Of a stretch of DNA of 64,000 bases, positions 24,910 through 35,850 are shown piece after piece. The position numbers were made by a program, and so were the translations under genes. Source of the DNA: Voacanga thouarsii (taxonomy: Eukaryota > Streptophyta > Magnoliopsida > Gentianales > Apocynaceae); contig JANUWF010001165.1 in assembly GCA_026120185.1 (NCBI GenBank), positions 1,364,001-1,428,000 of the forward strand, read 5' to 3'. A model generated the notes under the pieces. That model saw only the letters and a program-made list of their open reading frames with translations, did no database searches and was not told the DNA's origin. Position 1 is the stretch's first letter, and every line of letters begins with the position of its first letter.

Positions 24910-25740
24910 TCACTTGTCCTTCTTTTTCTTTGCTTCCAAATAGAGCTTGCAATTTCTTAACCAATGTCCTTGTTCTCCACAATGGTGGCAAGCTCCCTCC
25001 TTTGGTGTCTTGGCCTTAGGTTTGGGCTTGAACTTGGACTTTGCCTTGTCCTTACCCTTACTAGCCATGACCTTGCCCTTTTGGTTGTTCTTTTTGCCTT
25101 TCCCTTTTTGAACCATTAGAACACTAGGAGTATTCTTCTTAATGTTCAGTTCAGCTTGTTTTAGCATCCCATGCAATTCAGTAATGGATTTCTCCATATT
25201 ATGCATGTTAAAATTCATGACAAACTGGCCATACTCAGTAGGTAAAGAGCCCAAGATCAAATCCGTGGCCATGTCTTGATTAACAGGAGCACCAAGCTTA
25301 TCAAGATGATCTAGATAGCCCTTCATTTTAAGGACATGAGCACTTACCGAGGTGCCAAAAACCATCTTACATGCATTTAACGCCTTGTGAGTTTCAAATC
25401 TCTCTTGTCGTGCTTGCTCTTGGAACATTTCCTTGAGATGCACAATCATGTCATATGCCTCTGCTTCTTCAAACTGTTTTTGAAGTTCAGAGTTCATGGT
25501 TGATAGCATGAGGCAAGTAACATTGTTGGAGTCATCTTTGTGCTTACTATAAGCATCTTTTTCAGCTTTTGAGGCGTTATTTGCTGGAGCAGGGGGAATA
25601 GGATTTTCAAGAACATAGAGCCTTTTTTCTTGCTTAAGAACAATTTTTAAGTTTCGTGCCCAATCAAGAAAGTTAGTCCCACTAAGCTTGTCTTTCTCAA
25701 GCACAGATCGCAATGAATTATTCCAACTGTTTGTTACCAT
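24910..25740 (-). pseudogene. B gag (Copia, UBN2-type with CCHC zinc knuckle)
   Basis: An open 276-residue frame starting at an ATG 1.3 kb from the primer site, where C1 also starts. Residues 1 to about 200 are the gag capsid-like domain (SGTNFLDWARNLKIVL, NNVTCLMLSTMNSELQKQF). A lysine-rich linker follows, then a complete CCHC knuckle (CHHCGEQGHWLRNC, about residues 252-265) that binds the RNA. It ends at a TGA (24910-24912) just before protease; in this family gag and pol are normally one long frame, so this stop is probably a mutation. The gag itself looks intact, but the element's pol is broken. Confidence 0.9.
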
Positions 25741-27083
25741 TATCTACATACAAAAATATGTAAAGTAATTAATTTTTGAGACTCTAACGAAAAACTCCCA
25801 CTAAAAGCATTTGAACTTTTTGAAACTTCAACATTTTGATGTTTCGTAGTGGGGAAAAATATTTTATTTTAATCATAAGTAAGCTTTGGCTTTAATCTTA
25901 TAATTAAATAAAACTCTAATTTTAAATGAGATAGACATCAAATGTCCCGGCTAAAAATATCTCATAAAATGCCCTAGGCCCAAAACCATTTTAATAGCCC
26001 AGTTAAGTCATACCATATCAAACATATGGAAAACTATTTTCCATCTTATCTCACTCAGATAATCAAAAGCATCCTACTTTGGTAGGAATGACCATATGAT
26101 GATCCAAGTAATAACAAGTGTTTAATTTTGGAAGGCATTTAACACTTAAAATTTTTTTTCTTTTTTTTTTTAAAAAAAATTTGATTGTAGTAAGCAGGAA
26201 ATAAACATATCAAATATGCATGCAAGACATAAATAAAAGTGACATAGCATGGCCCATAACCTATGTTGATCATCACAAGCAAAGTGAAGATCAAGGTGGT
26301 CAATCTAGGTATATGAACTCCTTAAGCATTCTCTAATGCCTTGAGCATACTCCTCCTTGGTTGTAAATGTCGGCTGCCGTCTTCTTTTACATTGGATAGT
26401 AAAATTAAAATAATTCCTATTCTAGGAAAGCAGTACAATTTTACAACAATGAAAAACGACACGCAGGCCGTATTTAAAAATTACAACTTAAAACAACCAT
26501 AATGTAACCAGCCAATCACATTGGGATAAAATGGGCCATGCTATGCACTATTCAAAATAATCCACAACTACAATAAAAAACACTGACGAATAACACACAA
26601 CAAACAGTTAGTTGGGGTTCCAAGGGGCAGCGCCCCTGCGGGGTCCAAGGGGTAGCGCCCTTGGCGGAGGTCCGATTTCTGAATATTAATCTAATTAACG
26701 TTCGGACCCCTTAGTAACCATCGCCGTGAAAATTCATATTACAGATAATATGCGTTCTTTTAATCATATTTATACAGATAACATATTATCATGGCCGATT
26801 AATAAAAATAATTCGCAAATATAGAACGACGGATAGCATGCTTACGATACCATATCATATTAAAACAGACCAATTTACAGACAATCTGCAACTAATCTGG
26901 TCTGATCAGGTGACTAAGACGCACATATTAAACCTAATTCAGGCAGTCTGCATGCTAAGTATTCTAAAATCATAATCATGCGAACATGCTGATACATACC
27001 GTTTAAATTTATATATACATATCATACATGTATTCAACAATACGATTAACACAGATGAATCAACCTAATCATTTAGCAAGTTT
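25741..27083 (-). other. B leader between primer site and gag
   Basis: Non-coding, homologous to 5534-6852 of C1. It contains a GC-rich tandem duplication (26614-26665, unit about 26 bp, core CCAAGGGGCAGCGCCC) that is single-copy in C1, and a T-rich run near 26150-26180. Confidence 0.75.
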
Positions 27084-27094
27084 CTCTGATACCA
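27084..27094 (-). other. B primer binding site
   Basis: TGGTATCAGAG on the minus strand, an exact complement of the last 11 bases of initiator tRNA-Met, one base from the LTR. Confidence 0.9.
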
Positions 27095-27095
27095 C

Positions 27096-28626
27096 TATTA
27101 GAATTCATGGACTCCTAAACGCGGAAAACATCCACGAATCCCTCCCGAGGACCCAAGTAAACGATTAAGAAGATCTAAGGTTTAAGAATTACCTATGGTT
27201 GCTGTAATCGAAATCCTTCGATTCTGGTTGCGATGTTGTACGTTCAACCCGAACAATCACCAGACGCTGCAGTATGCGAACGTCCTCTATCGGATACACA
27301 CCGCGAACTCACTCGATACCCAGGGAGTGCTAGTGCCTAGGGTTTGAGAGGTTTTTTTTTTCATTTTCTGGTAGAGAATGGCACGAATGTTCTCAACCGA
27401 AAAATTGGACTATTGAAAAGACGGCTAGGGTTTTCTTAAAAACCCCCGAACCTCTTAGAGTCCAACCCTAATAATATCTTATCATATTCTAATTTAAATT
27501 CAAATTAAATTAAAACTGATATGATAAGATTCTGCCATTATCTCGGTAATTTTAACTAATTAATTTACCGAGTCAGATTCTTATAATCTGGACATCATTC
27601 AGATACATCGAGTGTGGACATATTTCCAGATTCATTGTATCTGGTAAATTTTCTAAGTACGATTAACTTAGACATATTTTCAGATTCATCGAACCTGGTC
27701 ACCAGAAAAATAACCTAACAACTTCGCTTATTGTGTGACCCTATAGGTTCATTTAACACTGGCAGTGTGCCTAAATCATATTTAAATGGCCCACAAGTTA
27801 TAAGCGGTTTCTAGCAAAACATTATAACTATCCAGGTTAAATGAAGATTGGTGATCTCTTTGAACCAAACCATAATTTTATATTTAGTCATTTTTTCACA
27901 CGATATCCAGATTAAGCATAAGGCACGGAACATGTCATCCTTATTAACCTTAATCAATTATTTCTTGATTTCATAGTAGACTGTTCAAACAAATGATATC
28001 AATATCTTAGATTGATATATTTGAGCACGTCCATGCATTTTTAACAGTCTAACTTATCAAGGGGTCCATGGATATCTCTCCCATAACTGAGAGGGACAAA
28101 TTCCTTCACAATCAATCATATTCCTCTCCTTGATTTATTCTATATCCAACAGTAGTATAATTTATTATCTGGTTAAAGACAACTTTAGACAATGTCAAAA
28201 TATAGAATTTATCCAGTAGGAAACTATGATGAATTTAGGTCGAAGGACTTTCAATATTATTATGGCTAGAAAGTACTTATGACATATTCCATGAAGTACT
28301 TTCACAGTGGGTCATGTCCAATATAATGTTCTTTAATATTTATTTATGTATTGACTCGATATCATAAATATCCATGGCCAGAAAAACATAGCTATCAAGT
28401 CACATACATACTAATCTTAATTTTTTATTATTCCAATAATAATCATTGATCAGGGACAGTTTTAGAATAGTCGTTGTATTCATTGTAGGGTTTTACTATC
28501 AAGTCATATACTTGATGACCAACAAAACAAAACTCACTATTCATGGAAAGGAAAGTCTCATATTATTATATAAAACATAATGACAATAGTATAAGTACAA
28601 ATTGACTCTAGGGCATATCCCCAACA
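27096..28626 (-). repeat. B 5' LTR
   Basis: 1531 bp, near-identical to 20191-21720. Its inner end is TATTAG instead of TGTTAG, a single transition in the terminal dinucleotide region. Confidence 0.95.
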
Positions 28627-28955
28627 GTACTCTTATAGTGGGTTATGTCCAATACAATGTTCTCTAACATTTATTTATATTTAGACTTAATATCACATAT
28701 ATCCATGGCTAGTAAAACATAGCCATCAAGTCATAAACATATTAATCTTAATTTATTATTGTTCCACTAATATAATCGATTAGGGACAGTTTAAGAATAG
28801 TCATTGTATTAATTGTAGGGTTTCACTATCAAGTCACATACTTGATGACCACAAAAATAAATGCACTATTCATGGAAGGAAATGCCACGTATTATTACAT
28901 AATACATAACGACAATAGGATAAGTACAGATTGACTCTAGGGCATATCCCTAACA
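28627..28955 (-). repeat. Solo LTR A, right piece
   Basis: U3-side part, beginning with the second GTACT TSD copy (28627-28631) and ending GGCATATCCCTAACA. Confidence 0.9.
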
Positions 28956-28960
28956 ATTCT

Positions 28961-30241
28961 GTCCAGCAGTGGAGATAGAATGAGCTTCAGAGATTTTTCT
29001 AGAACAGGCCTGGTGCCAGGTTTGGCAAGTGTACTTGGTGCTAGGTCCATTCTGCTTGCTAAGGAAAAGCGGTAAAAAAATAGAGCAAAACAAAGGAAGA
29101 ACAGAGTGTACCTGGAGCTTGGTGGGTCGAAGGTACCTGGCAACAGGTAGGTTTTAGAGGCGAAATTTCTGTACGTAGAATTAGGGCTTATCTAAAGATT
29201 TTGGTATTTTCCTATTTCTACTCGGCTAAGACTTCCTCAGCCACGAAATAGGCATCCAAAAGGCCTATAAAAGCATAAGAGAACACAAGAGTTTGAGATA
29301 TACAACTAAGAAGGGTGAATTAACGAGCAGAAATTCTGAGTTTCTTATTGAAGGAGGAGTTCACCCAAGTCAAGGAGGATTGTTCAAAGGGAATATTCAA
29401 GGAAGAAGAAAAAGTCTTATCTATGAGTGCTTTCTTTTCTCTTTCTTTAGCAATGATGTATTCCATGTTTTTATTGTAATTTAATATTATTTTAAGATTC
29501 ATGATTTTGGGTTAATTTAATTATTTGATCAATTCTTTGTCATCTTTTGTGTTTGATTACTTGATTTCATTAGTTATTTATGCGAGTTCTTCTAATTGAC
29601 TTTGACACAACGATGTTAGGAGTTTCAAATTTTGATGGATTTGAATGATGAAGTTCGGATTTGAGAACTAAGTGATCAAAGGTTATGTTAATTTCACCTT
29701 GACATAGGGTTATTAGCTAAGTTTATGTTTATAAGGAATTGAGCATAATGCATGTTTTGGTTATGTTAGCTTGATTGACAAATATGTTAATATGAATCAA
29801 AATATAGGATTCCATGGATTGACAAACAAAGTGAAATTTACCTAAGTAGAATTATGACTTGTGAGATGATTAAGTTTTACTTTATATTCCTTCATGATGT
29901 CAAAATGATAATTAGTTGAAAGAATTGCTAAATGGTTCATTGTTATGTTTTCTAGGGTATTTGTCTAAATTGCATAAATCTACATCCTTGAGTTATATAT
30001 GTTTCTTTAGTTTTTCTTTTTATTTTTTTCTCAGTTTATATGGGGTCGATTAAACAATAAAAGAAGAGTGATTAGTGTGTACTTATTCCATTGAGGATTG
30101 ATACTCGTTGATTTTTCCTGTACTATGCTTGCGATGAGTGTACTTGCTTACATGTGTATTTTGGGATTAATGTTTTAATTAAATTTAATTAAGGGATGGA
30201 TTTAAAATGAATAATTTTATATACCCAAAATTTATGTATCA
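28961..30241 (+). repeat. D 3' LTR, second piece
   Basis: It resumes GTCCAGCAGTGGAGATAGAA, exactly where the first piece broke off when compared with 14519 onward, and ends TTATGTATCA. The two pieces total about 1843 bp against 1850 bp for the 5' LTR. The 60- to 68-codon open frames within it are chance. Confidence 0.93.
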
Positions 30242-31106
30242 CTTCCCCACACTTAAGTTGAACATTGTCCCCAATTGCCTAGAATAACACAAGAAAAATT
30301 ATCTAAAGGATTAAAAAAAAAAAAAAGAAAGGGGAAAGAAAGGAAAGATAAAGAAATACTTTTTATAGGCATGTATTGTTGAGAACAATTTTGAATTCAT
30401 CCCAAAATAGCATTGTTTCCTTGACAATGGTTAAGTTAGTCCTTAACAAAGAAACACAACAAAAAGTATAAAACTAGAATAAAAAGTGAAAAAAAAATAA
30501 AACAACTAAAAGATAACTATCTAAGAAAGGTCATTAATAAAGAAAGGAAAAATAAACAAAAATAAAACTAAAAGAAGAAATAAAAGGAGAAAATCATAAG
30601 GCATCCTTCTTAGAATCATCATCATCATTAGCTCCACCAGTGGATGCACTTCCTCTTGGTACTGAAAACTACTGTATCCAAGTAGTCAATCTCTCATCAT
30701 GAGCATCTCACCTCCTATGCATATCAACCATAGAATCTCGAAGTTGGAGAGTCGTCTGGGTCTCTATCCCGAGCTTAAGCTATTCCATCTGGGTATGCAA
30801 CTTAGCCTCGAACCCAGCACTAGGCAGTGATCTCAAATTACTGGCATGTGCTTGAGTCTGTGGTGGTTGCTCCTCCTCATCATTAGTCGCGGGTATCTCT
30901 TCTATCTCAGGATATTAGACCTCAAAGGGTCTCATCCATTTCCTTTTTCTCATGAAATAGATGCCCACACTAGACTAATATAGGCTCAATCACGACATCC
31001 CGCTCTGTAGTGGTCTTAGTAAGATCCCCATCAACACTCTAAAGGATAGAAGAATACGCATGATGACTAAAGGAAAAACAAAGGCCTAGGATTAAGGCAA
31101 GAGTAG
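30242..31106 (-). other. Element E internal region, right of D
   Basis: It continues E after the second CTTCC copy. Near 30247 the antisense of a GGACAATGTTCAACTTAAGTG block is the E version of the purine block seen in D and F upstream of the 3' untranslated region. The second-ORF relic is at about 30600-31000. F begins at 31107, and 31102-31106 (AGTAG) is F's expected left TSD. Confidence 0.75.
30600..31000 (-). pseudogene. Element E second-ORF relic (C-terminal part, plant transposon-protein type)
   Basis: On the minus strand one frame reads EIPATNDEEEQPPQTQAHAS, then GFEAKLHTQME, TQTTLQLRDSMVDMHRR and DAHDERLTTWIQ, broken by three stops. It ends in an aspartate-rich tail (GANDDDDSKKDA). 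It aligns with the end of F's second ORF (54060-54450), which has the same spacing of an acidic linker, a coiled-coil-like stretch and an aspartate-rich tail. The N-terminal domain would lie beyond F. Its function is not known; in related elements this ORF lies between gag/pol and the 3' LTR, the place of the env-like gene in Athila. Confidence 0.6.
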
Positions 31107-31843
31107 TGATAAGGGCTAAAATTACCATTCTTTTCCTACTTATTTGAGGGTGTTTTAAGATACAAATGTTATAATAACTAGTCATATTCCTTTTCTATTT
31201 GATGTTTTGCTTGTAAAATGTGTTTTTGGAAAATATATGTAGATTTAAGTAAATTTCAAACAGAAAATGAACAAAACCATAACACACTTGGTGCCAGGCC
31301 GTGCCAATGGACTAGGTGCCGAGTCCATTCTGCTCCAGCAGAAGAATTCGAGCAAGCTTCAGGGCAAATTCCAGAACAGACCTGGTACTAGTCTGGCAAG
31401 TGCACCTGGCACTGGGTCCATTCTATTTGCCGAGGAGAAAAATCCAAAAACAGAGCAAAAATAGAGAAAGAACAGAGTGCACCTGGTGCCAGGTGGGTTG
31501 AAGGTACATAGCCCTAGATACGCTTTGGAGGCGAATATTCTGTACACAAAATTAGGGATTGTCCAATGATTTTGGTATTTTCCTATTCCTACTTAGCCAA
31601 GACTTCCTCAGCCACAAATTTAGTATCCAAGAGGCCTATAAAAGCATAAAAAAACATAAGGGTTGGGAGACATACATAGAGAGAGGTGGATTTATAAGCA
31701 AAAATTCTGAATCTCTCATTGAATGAGGAGTTCACCCAAATCAAGGAGGATTGTTCAAGGGAGTCTTTAAGGAAGAAGAAAGAGGCTTGTCTATGAGTGC
31801 ATTCTTTTATCTTTGCCTTTTTTTCCTTTAGCAATGATGTATT
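31107..31843 (+). repeat. F 5' LTR, first piece
   Basis: It starts TGATAAGGGCTAAAATTACC and parallels 55890-56415. It contains CTGGTGCCAGG-type palindromic motifs at 31280-31500. The last five bases (31839-31843, GTATT) are the left TSD of C3. The overlapping 60-80 codon frames here have no family match. Confidence 0.92.
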
Positions 31844-33873
31844 TGTTAGTGTTTTGCTCTAGAAGTAATCACTTGTAAATTGTATATGACACTTTTGTTT
31901 TCTAATAAAAGGCTTTATTTATCTTTCAATTTATTTTATATAAATTAACTGTTAGATAAAGTTCCTAGACAACACTGTGTTAAGAAATTCATGATAGAGA
32001 TAACGATATAAGATTCCTACTACACTGTATAGAGTTGGGACTTAAATAATCCCTAGTCATAGTATTAATGAGACAAGGACATCATTAATGCGTTAAGACT
32101 AGCACGTGTTGGACTTCCTGATCTGATCAAGTGGTGGTTCTTATATCCGTGAGTATTGAGATACTTAAAGTTAACACGTAAAAGCTTGTTAATAGAGCAA
32201 GTACATTGGATGAGCTGACTATGAGATAATCACATGGATAACTATGTAGTGCATATGGTAGAATCTCGCTATAACAAATGTGTAAGTATCCTTAGACTTG
32301 AGATTTCTAAGGTACTTTATTTGTTGAGCATTGTACTTTGATTCCAATCTCTGGAGCTAGATCGAGGGCCGCCTGTGAGATATATATTGGGTACAATGTG
32401 AGGTAAATGAAATCAGTTGAGAGGGTTAATAAATGATTCACCACTCCTAATAGTAGGGGTGAATATCTCACGGCCATTTGTAGGAATTACTACTCGTGAA
32501 ATCCTTGGCCAAGGTTCATGTGTATTAGAAACAGTTTCAATTGATACGCATGTTGAGTAGTGGATTCCTGGTATAAGTACTACTCCCTCTGTCCCATTAA
32601 AATTGACCTACTTACTATTTTGGGATGTCCCATTAAATTTGACACTTTCCTTAAAAGGAAAGTTTTTACTATACAATTTATTATAAAATAATCAATATAC
32701 CCCACATATATTATATTTATATTCTTAGATTTGACATAAAGTATTATGGGACCCACATATTTTTTATTTTTATTATATTATATTATATTATATTATTATT
32801 ATATTCTAATTTTTACTTTTGCATAAAATATCGTGCCAAGTCAACCACTGCCAATTTTAATGGGACGGAGGGAGTAATATATTTGGGCCAGAATTAATAT
32901 ATATTCTGGAAGGAGTTGGCACTAATTCCGTACTCCAAACCGAATGAGGTATTGTATGGTGATTTTATTGCACTATAGTTTGTTATTGAAGGGTTCATGT
33001 CAAGCCACTTGACTTTCTAGATTCATGGGTGGTCATGATGTGTTGCTAGATACCGCTCATGATTTGTTGAATATGGGTTTATTAATTGATGAATTAATAA
33101 ACCAATTCTGTTTGGAATTAATAGATTAATTCTAGATTATTTTAAGGATTATTAATCTCAAAAATATTTGGATTAATTCATATTCACTACCAATAGAATG
33201 GGAAACCTGATAGGTCACACACAATAGAGGATTATGTACTCGAGATGTTATATGATAACATTGTGGGGTTAATCATGAGAAGTAGAGGTTATTTGGGCCA
33301 AATTATAATTAGTTATAATTTTTGGGCTAAATTATAATTGCAAGAACTTAAAGGTTCCAATTATAATTTGGTGAATTCTAATTTGATTAGAATTCAAATT
33401 GGAAGCTGTTTATGTGAGCCTCAGCATTTTTTTTTCCCTCAGGAGGTTTTGATCGGTTTTATCTTCTATGAGGCACAAAAGGAGTTTTTTTTTTTTTTTT
33501 TGTAAGCTCTTGGGAAAAATAAAACCCTCACGGAAAGATCTTCTTCCTTTCTTCTCTGGTTTTGTCCTAGCCGCCACTCTTCTCTGCTAGTACAGAGATT
33601 TGGCTTCTTGAGTTTCCTCTGTGTGGACACTGTTGGAGGGAGTTCAACGCTTGGACTCCAGTGGCGATGACAAGGATCTCTGGTATTGCTGGATCGCTTC
33701 TCAATAGAAGGAAGAAAATTTTAAATAACAGAGACATCACTGAAGGTATATCTTCTTGCTTTTGATCCATTTATTCCACATGCATGCGGTCCTCTTGCTC
33801 AGAATCCTTAGTTTCTTAAGATTTAATAGTATAGAAATGCATTCATTTCCTCTGCATTGACATGATCCTAATA
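31844..33873 (+). repeat. C3 left LTR, in inverted (plus) orientation
   Basis: It starts TGTTAGTGTTTTGCTCTAGA and matches the reverse complement of 40434-42154 along almost its whole length, including AATAAAAGGCTTTATTTATC near 31910 and the poly-T tract near 33486. The inner end near 33816-33873 is divergent and ends CATGATCCTAATA; the last 60 bases align only loosely. It is 2030 bp including a 292-bp MITE. The 67-codon minus frame at 33567-33770 is chance. Confidence 0.85.
32583..32874. mobile_element. Stowaway-type MITE
   Basis: 292 bp, starting CTCCCTCTGTCCCATTAAAA and ending with its inverse (CAATTTTAATGGGACGGAGGGAG), flanked by TA at 32581-32582 and 32875-32876. The other LTR of C3 has the uninterrupted site at about 41415 (minus strand AGTACTAATATATT), which proves both the insertion and its TA duplication. 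The core contains TATTA repeats and no gene. Stowaway MITEs are moved by Tc1/mariner transposases. Confidence 0.95.
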
Positions 33874-34018
33874 CTATTGGAGTGAATTGGGGGATCTAAA
33901 GAAGAACAGGGGCTAGACTATATTAGTAATAAGTAAACTTTTTGTGCGTATCTCCAAATATTTGGGGAATAAATACCAATCGTAATGTCTGAGATGAACC
34001 AAATAACTCCTACTTCCA
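33874..34018 (-). other. C3 spacer between RNase H and the inverted LTR
   Basis: On the minus strand a GTGGAAGTAGGAG purine tract follows the RNase H stop (near 34005-34018), where a normal 3' LTR would be expected to start. Instead about 130 bp of unassigned sequence follows and then the inner end of the inverted left LTR. Confidence 0.6.
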
Positions 34019-35850
34019 CTAGAGCCAATCATTCATGTATCTAATACCGAAAGACTCAACATGCCTATCATGTTTTTTCTGGGATAGTGCTTTTGTAAGC
34101 GGGTCAGCTATATTCTCATCTGTGAGAACTCTTTCTACTTTTACATCATTCTTATCTATGATCTCCCGGATTAGATGAGAGCGTCGTAGCATGTGCTTAG
34201 ATTGTTGATAAGATCGTGGTTCATTTGCTTGTGCAATGGCTCCATTGTTGTCACAATACAATGATATTAGACCAACAATGCTAGGGACCACACCCAGTTC
34301 TGTCATGAACTTCTTAACCCAAACGGCTTCCTAGCTGCTTCAGAAGCGGTTATGTACTCAGTTTCTATCGTAGAGTCAGCAATAGTTTCTTATTTGGAAC
34401 TTTTCCAACTTATTGCCCTTCCACACAACGTAAACACGTAGCCATATTGTGACTTGAAATCATCTTTGTCAGATTGAAAACTGGCATCTGTATACCCATT
34501 TATTTTCAAATCACCTTCTCCATAAACTAAGAACACATCCTTAGTTCTTCGTAAGTACTTATGGATGTTCTTTACAGCCGGCCAATGACTCTCACTAGGG
34601 TCAGATTGGTATTTGCTCGTCAAACTGAGAGCACATGATACGTTAAGCCTTGTACAGATCATAACGTACATGATAGATCTAACTGCCAAAGCATATGGAA
34701 TCTTACTCATGTGATCCCTTTCAGCTTGTGTCTTGGGAGATATCGACTTTGAAAGGTTTATCCCATGGGATATAGGTAAGAATCCCTTTTTGGATTGATC
34801 CATGCTAAACCTCTTTAGCACTTTATCTATGTATGTAGATTGTGAAAAACCTAGCAACATTTTGGATCTATCCCTATAGATCTTTATTCCAAGAATATAG
34901 GTTGCTTCTCCAAGATCTTTCATGGAGAATTTCTTGGACAACTAAACTTTAATTGATTGTAGGACAGGTACATTGTTTCCTATTAGTAATATGTTATCTA
35001 CATAAAGTAATAAGAAAACAATTGCACTCCCACTAACCTTCTTGTATACACAAAGCTCATCCATGTTTTGGATGAAACCAAACTCTTTGATTGTTTCATC
35101 AAAACGGGTGTTCCAACTCCTAGAAGCTTGCTTAAGTCTATAAATGGACCTTTGCACCTTGCACACTTTTGTGCTATCATTAGATGTGAAACCCTCAGGT
35201 TGTGTCATATACACTTCCTTAGTCAGATTTTCATTTAGGAAAGCTGTTTTCATATCCATTTGCCAGATCTCAAAATCATGATAAGCGGCAATAGCTAGGA
35301 GTATCCTGATGGATTTTAGCATGGCTACTGGCGAGAAGGTTTTATCATAGTCAATACCATTTTGTTGACGATAACCCTTAGCCAGTAGTCGTGCTTTATA
35401 GGTAACTACGTTACCATCCATGTCAGTTTTCTTCTTGAAAACCCATTTGCATCCAATAAGTTTAATTCCTTTGGGTGGATCAACCAAAATCCATACTTAG
35501 TTGTCATACATGCAATCCATCTCTGACTTCATGGCCTCAAGCCATTTATCAAATTCTAAACTATTCAGAACTTCCTTGTAGGTAGTAGGCTCATCTTCAT
35601 TTATGAGTAATGCGTCATTGTGGTCACTAATGAGAAATTCATATCTCTTAGGTGCCATGCGTATCCTACTAGACCTACAAGGACCTTGTGTAGTAAATGG
35701 TTCATATATTCTCTCAATAGATGTGGGATTTGACGATTGATCTTTGTTTGTTTGCTCTTCTTGAACTTCACTAAGTTCAATTTTACTCCTATTGTCCCCT
35801 CTAAGTATGTATTCCTTCTCTAAGAAGACGGCATGCTTCGAAACGAACAC
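34019..35850 (-). pseudogene. C3 reverse transcriptase and RNase H relic
   Basis: The integrase tail (35497-35850) is followed by reverse transcriptase (34390-35487) with WVFKKKTDMDG, DMKTAFLNENL and SIYRLKQASRSW. The catalytic motif reads YVDN instead of YVDD near 35000, so one metal-binding aspartate is lost. RNase H follows (34019-34390), with LYCDNNGAIA and the TKALSQKKHDRHVES end. Stops lie at 35488-35496 and 34942, and a frameshift lies between 34390 and 34306. It could not have copied RNA in its present form. Confidence 0.9.

Larger units (their letters stand above)
20191..28626 (-). mobile_element. Copia element B, full length, youngest of its family here
   Basis: 8.4 kb on the minus strand, with LTRs 27096-28626 (5') and 20191-21720 (3') and an exact TSD GTACT. 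Primer site, leader, gag, protease, integrase, reverse transcriptase and RNase H are all present in Ty1/Copia order without large deletion. Over the first 230 bases I compared, the two LTRs differ at about seven positions, fewer than for C1, so B is relatively recent. It is disabled by one homopolymer frameshift and about eight or more in-frame stops. It sits in an LTR of its own family. Confidence 0.95.
18992..28955 (-). mobile_element. Solo LTR A (same Copia family as C1 and B), interrupted by B
   Basis: One LTR of about 1.53 kb (18992-20190 plus 28632-28955) is in minus orientation: it reads TGTTAAGATTAGTGG on the left, and its U3 start (TGTTAGGGATATGCC on the minus strand) lies at 28955. 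The flanking TSD ATTCT is exact (18987-18991 and 28956-28960). No internal domain of A is present, so it was reduced to a solo LTR by LTR-LTR recombination. B then landed inside it. Confidence 0.92.
13931..30241 (+). mobile_element. Element D: Athila-like non-autonomous LTR element (LARD-like)
   Basis: LTRs of about 1.85 kb flank a 2.65-kb internal region. There is an exact 5-bp TSD CTTCC at 13926-13930 and 30242-30246. The primer site is of the tRNA-Asp type. The internal region has no gag or pol, so D would have depended on proteins from a related autonomous element. Its 3' LTR is interrupted by the A/B Copia stack at 18992-28955. D is inserted in the 3' internal region of element E, to which it is related. 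Confidence 0.92.
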
